Positions 1 to 5,593 of a stretch of DNA of 5,593 bases are shown piece by piece; the stretch's first letter is position 1; each line of letters starts with the position of its first letter. A program made the position numbers and the translations under genes. The notes under the pieces were generated by a model. That model saw only the letters and a program-made list of their open reading frames with translations, did no database searches and was not told where the DNA came from. The DNA comes from Ruminococcus sp. (GTDB lineage Bacteria > Bacillota_A > Clostridia > Oscillospirales > Ruminococcaceae): the NCBI GenBank assembly GCA_017418765.1, contig JAFOMV010000014.1:1-5593 (forward strand). Reading direction: 5' to 3'.

Positions 1-141
1 ACTGAATCTGCTTACATATTTTCCGTCATCTTGCACAGAAATCCCTTGACATACGTCAGTATGCCTGCGGAATTTCTATACAATCTGACGAAAAATCTGT
101 CGGCGCATATTCAGCACAAGTTTTGTGCGGTGTTGCCTTAA
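1..141. repeat. Candidate end of a dispersed intergenic repeat (MITE-like), cut by window start
   Basis: No gene is visible here. Read on the minus strand from 141, the sequence begins TTAAGGCAACACCGCACAAA. This matches 18 of 20 bases with the right arm of the palindromic element at 2738-2779 (minus strand from 2780), and 13 of 14 with that element's left arm. Internal dyads are GCACAA (114-119) with TTGTGC (123-128), and CGTCAG (54-59) with CTGACG (85-90). Repeated terminal motifs plus internal hairpins suggest a small non-coding mobile or palindromic repeat whose other end lies left of the window. This is inference from two copies of the motif only. A minus-strand frame is open for about 32 codons but lacks a start codon and ribosome binding site. 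Confidence 0.4.
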
Positions 142-420
142 CAGCTTATACTTATTATTTTACATTTTTGTTAACAATACAAGTCGAATTTTGCTAAGAA
201 CGGTTCAGACCTATCATTTTTTGCTTTATTTTAAGGTAATACCCAGCTTTCATTGTATGATATGTATAATTAGAGTATAAATTATTGTGCATATAGTATA
301 ATCAGAGGAAGAAAATACTATTTGTAAAATTCCTGATTCGGCTTATCAGAAAAATGGTGTGAAAGTGCACAAATCATATAGGTGTATGATGTGCATATAT
401 ACAAAAATACCAATAGACTA
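142..420. other. AT-rich non-coding region upstream of the cyclase gene
   Basis: About 280 bases without a supportable gene. TATAAT-like boxes occur at 265-270 and 297-302, but neither has a recognisable -35 box at normal spacing. A small hairpin, CTGAT (333-337) with ATCAG (345-349), is not followed by a T run. The 10-base word TGTGCATATA occurs twice, at 286-295 and 390-399. Short open frames here lack ribosome binding sites. The length and dyads suggest regulatory DNA for the downstream gene, but no known riboswitch was recognised. Confidence 0.5.
366..395. promoter_or_regulatory. Long dyad, possible operator or RNA hairpin
   Basis: TGCAC (366-370) and ATCATA (373-378) pair with TATGAT (385-390) and GTGCA (391-395). 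This gives 11 complementary base pairs with a two-base AA bulge on the left arm and a six-base loop. No T run follows directly, so it is not a standard terminator. It lies about 25-55 bases upstream of the candidate -35 region of the cyclase gene, which would suit a regulator-binding site. Its function is inferred from position and symmetry only. Confidence 0.4.
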
Positions 421-422
421 TT
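412..422. promoter_or_regulatory. Short palindrome at the candidate -35 region
   Basis: AATAG (412-416) and CTATT (418-422) form an odd-centred palindrome around A417. It touches the candidate -35 position (421-426) of the cyclase promoter, where a bound protein would block or aid RNA polymerase. Palindromes this short arise by chance in AT-rich DNA, so this is only a weak operator candidate. Confidence 0.2.
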
Positions 423-449
423 CCTTTTTTTATAAATAATTGATATAAT
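421..449 (+). promoter_or_regulatory. Candidate promoter of the diguanylate cyclase gene (extended -10)
   Basis: A perfect -10 box TATAAT (444-449) is preceded by TG at 441-442, giving the extended -10 form TGATATAAT. The -35 position at 17-base spacing (421-426, TTCCTT) is poor, but extended -10 promoters can tolerate this. A T run (425-431) and AT-rich spacer lie between. Transcription would start near 456, giving a leader of roughly 125 bases before the start codon. The pcrA promoter uses the same nine-base -10 sequence. Confidence 0.5.
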
Positions 450-464
450 ATATTATATGGAAAA

Positions 465-539
465 TTTTACAATACGTGGCAATGTCTGCTTTTCCAACTT
501 GTTTTACCGGTCGTATAAGCGGCAGGATGCATTGTAAAA
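465..539 (+). promoter_or_regulatory. Inverted repeat enclosing most of the cyclase mRNA leader
   Basis: TTTTACAAT (465-473) is perfectly complementary to ATTGTAAAA (531-539), enclosing 57 bases. If transcribed from the promoter near 444-449, this would form a closing helix for a structured leader that ends about 40 bases before the start codon. Inside it, CTGC (486-489) could pair with GCAG (522-525). The enclosed sequence did not match any riboswitch class I know, including the cyclic di-GMP types. The 9-bp match is seen directly; an RNA role is inferred. Confidence 0.35.
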
Positions 540-570
540 AACAGCTGTCCATCCGGCGGCTGAGAATGAT

Positions 571-577
571 GAAGGTG
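571..577 (+). promoter_or_regulatory. Ribosome binding site of the cyclase gene
   Basis: The purine-rich GAAGGTG lies 2-8 bases before two consecutive ATG codons (580 and 583). Its spacing fits the second ATG slightly better than the first. The protein could therefore start at either methionine, changing its length by only one residue. Confidence 0.6.
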
Positions 578-579
578 AT

Positions 580-2505
580 ATGATGGCTCATAATTTAGTA
601 AACATAGCAGTTATCGTTGCAGGTATTGATGAGGAGTATCAATACAATATAATCTGCGGAATAAATAAATACGCAAAGGAAAATGATATCAATGTCTCAT
701 ATTTCGCCGCTTTCGGAGGTATCCTCGGCAACAGAAAGTTCGATGTAGGCGAATACAGCATATATAAGCTTATAGATTACAGGTTTTTCGACGGCATCAT
801 ACTTATGAATAATACTATCGGCGATACAAATATCAAAGAGTCTGTAACAAATGATGTCAAGGAATCGGGCAAGCCTGTTGTCGTTTTTGACTGTGAGGAA
901 TTCCCTGAGTTTTACAATATATCCATAAATAACAGCGATGCAATGAAGGAGATAGTGCGCCATGTTATAACCAAACACGGTGCAAAGGTGCTGAATTATA
1001 TCTCAGGCCCGCTTTCCAATCCTGAAGCTGTCACAAGATACAGGGCGTTTCTTGAAGTTGTGGCGGAATGTGGCCTGAAAGCCGAGGATGAACGGATATT
1101 TTTCGGTGAATTCAGAAGCAATGACGGAAAGGCAGCCATAGAGAATTTCTGCCGTACAGGTCTTTCACGCCCCGATGCTGTTATATGTGCTAACGATGCA
1201 ATGGCTCTTACGGCGATAACTGCCATAGAAAAGCTCGGCTATCGTGTGCCTGAGGATATTATCGTAACAGGTTTTGATTGTACATACAACGCAAGGAACT
1301 ATTCCCCTGCACTTACTACAGTAAGACGTCCGCTGTTTACAGCAGGCTATCGTGCTTGTCAGGTGCTTATGGACGTTCTGGACGGACATGAGCCTGAATC
1401 CGTTGCGCTGGATGCTTTCCCTGTTTTCTCGGAAAGCTGCGGATGTTCCCTGGGACCTGATGACGATTACAAGGAATTCAAGAAGCGGCTGTACCGCAAG
1501 AATGAGACTACAAATATCAATATATCACTGCTCAACCGTCTTACGGAGGGCCTTGCCGAAACAGAATCATCATCAGGATATATTGATGTTATAGGTGACT
1601 TTATCGATGAGCTTGACTGTGAGAAATTCTGTCTCTGCCTTGCTGAGGACTGGCAGGACTCCTACGATCTCGGACTTCCTATGGATATAGACGATAAGTA
1701 TACAGGCTTCATGACTGCTCCGCTTATATGGGATAAGGGAGAGCGCCGGAGCGTGGGTTATTACCCAAGCAGCAAGATGTTCCCTGAGATGATGGAAACA
1801 GGCGGAAATATCAATTACTTCCTGCCGCTGCATTTCCGTGACAGGGTACTGGGATACTATATCATGTCCAACGGCGAATTCCCTATAAACAGCCTGCTTT
1901 GCCATACTCTCACAATGAATGTCAGCAATTCTATAGAGAATATCCGCAAGCTGCATAATCTCAATAAGACTATGGATGAGCTCAACAGGCTTTACTGCTA
2001 CGATCCTCTCTGCAATATCCTTAACAGGAACGGTTTCATAAAGAAAGCTGATGACATATACAGGAAATGTGCTGCCAAAAACAGGAGCATCATGATCAGC
2101 TTTATTGACATGGATCATCTCAAATATATCAATGATAATTACGGCCACAGCGAAGGTGATTTTGCTTTGCAGCGCATTTCAGCCGTTATAAATGACTGCT
2201 GCGACAAAAACAGTATCTGTGCCCGTTTTGGCGGCGATGAGTTCGTCGTTCTCACTGTCGGTGCAAAGAAGCCTGACGGTGAGGCGCTTATCAGGAAATT
2301 CAACTCAAAGCTGGAAGTAATGAACAGTATCATAAAAAAGCCGTATAAGCTTTCAGCCTGCATAGGATGCTCCATAGAAAAGCTGGATGGCTCACAGACC
2401 CTTTATGACCTGATAAAGAATGCCGACGGCAAAATGTATGAACTGAAAAAGCACAATTTAAATGCCAGAAAATCCGAGAAGGCAGCCTCTGCGGAGACAG
2501 TCTGA
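580..2505 (+). CDS. LacI-type ligand-sensing diguanylate cyclase (PBP1-like sensor + GGDEF), no HTH
   Basis: A 641-residue cytoplasmic protein with no signal peptide or membrane segment, predicted to make cyclic di-GMP from two GTP in response to a small ligand. Residues ~6-285 resemble the periplasmic-binding-protein fold of LacI-family regulators. Typical stretches are SGPLSNPEAVTRYRAF (142-157), PDAVICANDAMAL (198-210) and the GFD...LTTVRRP region (231-251). The chain starts at the first strand of this fold, so the usual LacI helix-turn-helix is absent. An SCGC motif (286-289) ends the domain. Residues ~296-450 form a middle region that may be GAF-like, followed by a helical linker (~447-472). 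The GGDEF domain spans ~473-630, with FIDMD (508-512), KYIND (515-519), GHSEGD (522-527) and GGDEF (551-555), so it is probably active. The I-site arginine and aspartate are replaced by D542 and S545, suggesting no product inhibition. The entry motif reads DPLCNILNR rather than the common DxLTGLxNR. The gene seems monocistronic. Ligand unknown; a sugar is likely by family. Confidence 0.88.
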   Translation: MMAHNLVNIAVIVAGIDEEYQYNIICGINKYAKENDINVSYFAAFGGILGNRKFDVGEYSIYKLIDYRFFDGIILMNNTIGDTNIKESVTNDVKESGKPVVVFDCEEFPEFYNISINNSDAMKEIVRHVITKHGAKVLNYISGPLSNPEAVTRYRAFLEVVAECGLKAEDERIFFGEFRSNDGKAAIENFCRTGLSRPDAVICANDAMALTAITAIEKLGYRVPEDIIVTGFDCTYNARNYSPALTTVRRPLFTAGYRACQVLMDVLDGHEPESVALDAFPVFSESCGCSLGPDDDYKEFKKRLYRKNETTNINISLLNRLTEGLAETESSSGYIDVIGDFIDELDCEKFCLCLAEDWQDSYDLGLPMDIDDKYTGFMTAPLIWDKGERRSVGYYPSSKMFPEMMETGGNINYFLPLHFRDRVLGYYIMSNGEFPINSLLCHTLTMNVSNSIENIRKLHNLNKTMDELNRLYCYDPLCNILNRNGFIKKADDIYRKCAAKNRSIMISFIDMDHLKYINDNYGHSEGDFALQRISAVINDCCDKNSICARFGGDEFVVLTVGAKKPDGEALIRKFNSKLEVMNSIIKKPYKLSACIGCSIEKLDGSQTLYDLIKNADGKMYELKKHNLNARKSEKAASAETV

Positions 2506-2576
2506 CGGACTTGCAGCGGATGTGACTGTGTGTTTTTCGCTGTTACGGATGTTCATTTTAAATATTTGAAAAGAAT

Positions 2577-2618
2577 ACAGACGCTTACGGAATTAACAGC
2601 TGTGGCGTCTGTTTTTTT
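2577..2618 (+). terminator. Rho-independent terminator after the cyclase gene
   Basis: ACAGACGC (2577-2584) pairs perfectly with GCGTCTGT (2605-2612), and a run of seven T (2612-2618) follows at once. The 20-base loop is long and contains the self-complementary ACAGCTGT (2596-2603). It lies 72 bases after the cyclase stop codon and separates that gene from pcrA. Confidence 0.85.
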
Positions 2619-2679
2619 GCTGTAGTGCCGCTGTAAATGAGCAGAACAATAGATAAATAAAAAAATATTATCTCAGGAC

Positions 2680-2708
2680 TTTTCAAGCTGTAAAAAATGT
2701 GATATAAT
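2680..2708 (+). promoter_or_regulatory. Promoter of pcrA (and probably pyk)
   Basis: TTTTCA (2680-2685, four of six matches to the -35 consensus) is followed after 17 bases by a perfect TATAAT (2703-2708). TG at 2700-2701 makes this an extended -10. This is the best sigma-A-type promoter in the intergenic region. Transcription would begin near 2715, leaving a leader of about 125 bases. Confidence 0.65.
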
Positions 2709-2737
2709 GTTTATGATAATATCGGTGTCTGTTTTCG

Positions 2738-2779
2738 TAAGGCAAAACCGTCAGGTGGTCTTTGTGCGTTTTTGCCTTA
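2738..2779. repeat. Small palindromic element in the pcrA leader, related to the 1-141 repeat
   Basis: TAAGGCAAAA (2738-2747) is perfectly complementary to TTTTGCCTTA (2770-2779) across a 22-base centre. Both arms resemble the terminal motif found at 122-141, and TA sits at each outer edge, as in elements that duplicate a TA target. No T run follows, so it is not a terminator. It may be a very short repeat derivative, or an RNA hairpin in the leader of pcrA mRNA, or both. The pairing is seen directly; its origin is inferred. Confidence 0.45.
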
Positions 2780-2827
2780 ATTTGATATCAGGGACAAAAC
2801 GCCGTGACTATACTATATACATAACAT

Positions 2828-2831
2828 GGAG
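2828..2831 (+). promoter_or_regulatory. Ribosome binding site of pcrA
   Basis: GGAG, within the context TGGAGA, ends eight bases before the ATG at 2840. This supports that start over later methionines, and the residues that follow lead directly into the conserved Q motif. Confidence 0.75.
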
Positions 2832-2839
2832 ATTTTACT

Positions 2840-5200
2840 ATGGCATCTAATTCATTCGTTTCCGCAAAACAGGAAGCTTTAAAAAAATATTTCAGCCGCA
2901 TGAACGATATGCAGCAGGAAGCCGTGTTCACAGTGAACGGCCCTGTTCTCGTGCTGGCAGGTGCGGGAAGCGGTAAGACTACCGTTATAGTCAACCGTAT
3001 CGCAAATATGATAAAATTCGGCAGCGCTTTCTATGATGAGACACGCAGCGGCAGCGAAGATGATATCGCTTTTCTTAAAGATTACGCCGAGGGAAAGACC
3101 GATGACGCAGATACACTCCGGGATATCGTTGCTGTTGACCCGATAAAGCCCTGGAACATCCTTGCTATCACTTTCACCAACAAGGCAGCAGGTGAGCTGA
3201 AAGAGCGTCTGGCGGCTATGCTGGGCGAGGAGGAAGCTGTGAAGATAAACGCTTCCACTTTCCATTCCGCCTGTGTTCGTATCCTCAGAAGCGAGATAAC
3301 CGCTCTCGGCTACGGCAGCGACTTCACTATCTATGACTCCGACGACAGCCAGCGAATGATAAAAACCGTTATGGCAGAACTGGATATATCAGAGAAGCAG
3401 CTTGCACCAAAGGCTGTACTCAGCGAGATAAGCAGAGCAAAGGATCAGATGATAACTCCCGAACAGCTTCGTGCAGACGCAGGTCAGGATTACCGCAAGA
3501 AGATGGTATCCAAGATATACGGACGCTATCAGGAGAGCATGAGAACTGCAAACGCCCTTGATTTCGACGATATCCTCACACTTACCGTTGAGCTGTTCGA
3601 GCAGTTCCCCGAGGTGCTGGAGAAGTACCGTACACGCTACAAGTACATTATGGTGGACGAGTATCAGGATACCAACCACGTTCAGTTCAGACTGGTGTCG
3701 CTCCTTTCCGATTCACACAAGAACCTCTGCGTAGTCGGCGACGATGACCAGAGCATATATAAATTCCGTGGTGCAAATATTGAGAACATCCTCGGCTTCG
3801 AGGACCAGTTCGCAGGTGCTAAGGTCATCCGCCTTGAACAGAATTACCGTTCCACACAGACCATCCTCAATGCCGCAAACTCTGTTATCGGCAACAACGT
3901 GGGACGTAAGGCAAAGACTCTCTGGACAGCAGGCGAGCAGGGCGACAAGGTCTACTGGTACAAGGCTGTTGACGAGACAGACGAGGCAAATTTCGTTGCC
4001 GAGACCATAAAGAAGTACCACAAGGAAACAGGCAGATATGCCGATAACGCAGTTCTTTACCGTATGAATGCACAGTCAAACGCTATCGAGCGCATGCTTA
4101 TGAAGTGCGGCATCCCTTACCGTGTTTACGGCGGTATGCGATTCTTCGACCGCAAAGAGATAAAGGACGTTACCTCATACCTTGCCTTCATCAACAACCA
4201 CAACGATATGCTCCGCTTCAAGCGCATCATCAACGAGCCTAAGCGTGGCATAGGCGATTCCACACTTGCCCTTATCGAGGACATCAGCCGTGACCTGAAG
4301 CTTTCACCTTTCGATGTGCTGAAGACCTGTGAGGAGTACGCTCCGCTTGCTAAAAAGGTATCATCCCTGAGAAATGCTTATGAGATGTTTGAGTACCTCT
4401 CACAGAAGTCAGAGGAACTGCCGCTGGATGAATTCCTTGACGAGCTGCTGGAAAAGACAGGCTATCTTGATTCCCTTAAAGCTCTTGAAAATGCCGATAC
4501 CAAGATCGAAAACGTACAGGAGCTCCGCAGTTCCGTTGTACAGTACATGAACGAATCCGAAGAACCTGCACTTAGCGGATTCCTTGAGGAAGTGGCGCTC
4601 TATTCAGAAGCTGACCGTGACCCCGAGACCGATGACAAGGTAACTCTTATGACAGTCCACTCGGCAAAGGGCCTTGAATATGACAATATATTCGTTGTAG
4701 GCATGGATGATGGTATCTTCCCAAGTTCACGCTCATTTGACAGCGAAGACGATATGGAGGAAGAAAGACGTCTTGCATATGTTGCCATAACCCGTGCAAA
4801 GAAACACCTTTACCTGACAAATGCCAGCCAGAGAATGATATTCGGTCAGACACAGAGAAATGTTACTTCACGTTTCATGCGTGAGATAGGCAGTGAGCTT
4901 ATCGAGAAGCATGACAATGCCGCAGCAATGAGAAGCAGGCTTGCGGATGAGGATAAGTCCATGACAGAGGTGCATTCAGCTACTCTCCAGCAGCAGCTTG
5001 CAAGAAACAAGGCAAAGCCTGCCGCACCGAAGGAAGCAGTGACATATACAGCAGGGGAGAGAGTTGCACATAACATATTCGGCGAGGGTACTGTAGTATC
5101 CGTTACACCTATGGCCAATGACTCAATGCTGGAAGTTGCATTTGAAAAAGTCGGCACCAAGAAGATAATGGCTAACTACGCTAAGCTGAAGAAGCTTTGA
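2840..5200 (+). CDS. pcrA: ATP-dependent DNA helicase PcrA (UvrD/Rep family, superfamily 1A)
   Basis: A 786-residue 3'-to-5' DNA translocase and helicase that, in the family, acts in nucleotide excision repair, clears recombinases and relieves transcription-replication conflicts. Motifs in order: Q motif around Q25-Q26; Walker A AGAGSGKT (40-47, K46); Ia AITFTNKAA (109-117); Ib ASTFHSACVRILR (138-150); II DEYQD (273-277); III GDDDQSIYKFRGA (300-312); IV RLEQNYRS (331-338); V TVHSAKGLEYD (605-615); VI AYVAITRAKKHLYL (646-659). All catalytic motifs are intact. The C-terminus (~736-786) resembles the Tudor-like domain by which PcrA binds RNA polymerase, after a disordered-looking linker (~690-735). 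It is longer than Bacillus PcrA mainly because of an acidic insertion of ~40 residues (~61-101) between motifs I and Ia. UvrD or Rep are alternative names, but Gram-positive context favours PcrA. It ends with three successive in-frame stops (TGA TGA TAA) and lies 37 bases before pyk, probably in one operon. Confidence 0.95.
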   Translation: MASNSFVSAKQEALKKYFSRMNDMQQEAVFTVNGPVLVLAGAGSGKTTVIVNRIANMIKFGSAFYDETRSGSEDDIAFLKDYAEGKTDDADTLRDIVAVDPIKPWNILAITFTNKAAGELKERLAAMLGEEEAVKINASTFHSACVRILRSEITALGYGSDFTIYDSDDSQRMIKTVMAELDISEKQLAPKAVLSEISRAKDQMITPEQLRADAGQDYRKKMVSKIYGRYQESMRTANALDFDDILTLTVELFEQFPEVLEKYRTRYKYIMVDEYQDTNHVQFRLVSLLSDSHKNLCVVGDDDQSIYKFRGANIENILGFEDQFAGAKVIRLEQNYRSTQTILNAANSVIGNNVGRKAKTLWTAGEQGDKVYWYKAVDETDEANFVAETIKKYHKETGRYADNAVLYRMNAQSNAIERMLMKCGIPYRVYGGMRFFDRKEIKDVTSYLAFINNHNDMLRFKRIINEPKRGIGDSTLALIEDISRDLKLSPFDVLKTCEEYAPLAKKVSSLRNAYEMFEYLSQKSEELPLDEFLDELLEKTGYLDSLKALENADTKIENVQELRSSVVQYMNESEEPALSGFLEEVALYSEADRDPETDDKVTLMTVHSAKGLEYDNIFVVGMDDGIFPSSRSFDSEDDMEEERRLAYVAITRAKKHLYLTNASQRMIFGQTQRNVTSRFMREIGSELIEKHDNAAAMRSRLADEDKSMTEVHSATLQQQLARNKAKPAAPKEAVTYTAGERVAHNIFGEGTVVSVTPMANDSMLEVAFEKVGTKKIMANYAKLKKL

Positions 5201-5220
5201 TGATAAACGCATAAATACGC

Positions 5221-5227
5221 AAAGGAG
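5221..5227 (+). promoter_or_regulatory. Ribosome binding site of pyk
   Basis: AAAGGAG is a near-perfect Shine-Dalgarno sequence, ten bases before the ATG at 5238. It is the strongest of the three ribosome binding sites here, consistent with high expression of a glycolytic enzyme. Confidence 0.85.
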
Positions 5228-5237
5228 TTGCTTTGAA

Positions 5238-5593
5238 ATGAGAAAAACCAAGATCGTTTGTACTATCGGACCCGCTACTGATGATGAGAATATCATGCGT
5301 GAACTCATGCTGGCAGGCATGAACGTTGCACGTTTCAACTTCTCACACGGAGACTATGAAACTCACGAAAAGCGCTTCCGTCAGGTAGAGAAGCTCAGAA
5401 AGGAACTTGACCTCCCTGTGGCTACTCTCCTTGATACCAAGGGCCCTGAGATACGTCTGGGCAAGTTCGTGGATGACAAGCCTGTGGAGATACACGACGG
5501 CGATACATACACCCTCACCACCGAGGATGTGCTCTGTACCGACAAGATAGGAAGCGTCAGCTTCAAGAAGCTTCCACGTGATGTCAGCATGGG
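5238..5593 (+). CDS. pyk: Pyruvate kinase, N-terminal part (runs off the window)
   Basis: The first 118 codons of pyruvate kinase, which transfers phosphate from phosphoenolpyruvate to ADP to make pyruvate and ATP in the last step of glycolysis. The protein opens with RKTKIVCTIGPAT, the standard first strand of the catalytic barrel. MNVARFNFSHGD (28-39) supplies R32, N34 and S36, and LLDTKGPEIR (64-73) supplies D66 and T67. By family knowledge these bind nucleotide, potassium and metal. From about residue 74 the sequence enters the lid (B) domain. The full family length is about 470-590 residues, so most of the gene lies beyond the end, and whether it has the extra C-terminal PEP-utiliser-like domain of some Firmicutes enzymes cannot be seen. 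No promoter or terminator lies in the 37-base gap after pcrA, so it is probably co-transcribed with it, although a promoter inside pcrA is possible. Confidence 0.96.
   Translation, partial: MRKTKIVCTIGPATDDENIMRELMLAGMNVARFNFSHGDYETHEKRFRQVEKLRKELDLPVATLLDTKGPEIRLGKFVDDKPVEIHDGDTYTLTTEDVLCTDKIGSVSFKKLPRDVSM

Noticed and set aside
46..82. Perfect TTGACA (46-51) with TATACA (77-82) as a promoter
   Set aside because: The spacing is 25 bases, far outside the usual 16-18, and no gene follows closely.
17..113. Minus-strand open stretch of about 32 codons in the left-edge repeat
   Set aside because: It has no start codon or ribosome binding site and lies in a region that looks like a non-coding repeat.
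365..439. Short plus-strand open frame of about 24 codons starting GTG at 365
   Set aside because: No ribosome binding site, low-complexity AT-driven residues, and it overlaps the dyad and candidate promoter.
580..1450. A LacI-family transcription repressor
   Set aside because: The N-terminal helix-turn-helix is missing, the upstream DNA does not encode one in frame, and the protein continues into a GGDEF domain.
1573..2148. 191-codon open frame on the minus strand inside the cyclase gene
   Set aside because: It lies fully antisense to a well-supported GGDEF gene, has no recognisable domain, and its openness follows from the codon use of the sense strand.
2782..2814. TTGATA (2782-2787) with TATACT (2809-2814) as the pcrA promoter
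   Set aside because: The spacer is 21 bases; the upstream extended -10 promoter at 2680-2708 is a better match.
4846..5160. 104-codon minus-strand open frame opposite the PcrA C-terminus
   Set aside because: Antisense to conserved helicase sequence, with no family match recognised.

Overview
The window looks like chromosomal DNA from a Gram-positive, gut- or rumen-type Clostridia, most likely Ruminococcus or a close relative. This is inferred from three things: purine-rich ribosome binding sites, AT-rich intergenic DNA around moderately GC-balanced genes, and the kind of PcrA and LacI-like/GGDEF proteins present. No 16S rRNA or other marker fixes the species.

Layout: positions 1-579 carry no convincing gene. 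The first ~141 bases look like one end of a dispersed intergenic repeat. The rest is AT-rich regulatory DNA with a strong dyad (366-395), a candidate extended -10 promoter (421-449) and a leader closed by a 9-bp inverted repeat (465-473 with 531-539). Positions 580-2505 encode a cytoplasmic signalling protein with a LacI-type sugar-binding fold but no DNA-binding head. It continues through a middle sensor-like region into a GGDEF diguanylate cyclase domain. The catalytic motif is intact, but the inhibitory I-site residues are absent. A rho-independent terminator follows (2577-2618). The second intergenic region (2619-2839) holds a promoter with the same extended -10 sequence and a small palindromic element (2738-2779) whose ends match the repeat at the left edge of the window. 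Positions 2840-5200 encode the UvrD/Rep-family helicase PcrA, with all helicase motifs, an unusual acidic insertion between motifs I and Ia, and the C-terminal RNA-polymerase-binding domain. A gap of 37 bases leads to the start of pyruvate kinase (5238 to beyond the window end).

Working together: the cyclase gene appears to be a stand-alone unit that would convert a ligand signal, plausibly a sugar, into cyclic di-GMP. pcrA and pyk are on one strand with no visible terminator between them and are probably co-transcribed, a housekeeping pair of DNA repair/transcription coupling and glycolysis. No novel defence or mobile system is evident. The most interesting points are the helix-turn-helix-less sensor cyclase, the repeat family seen at two sites, and the structured leaders.
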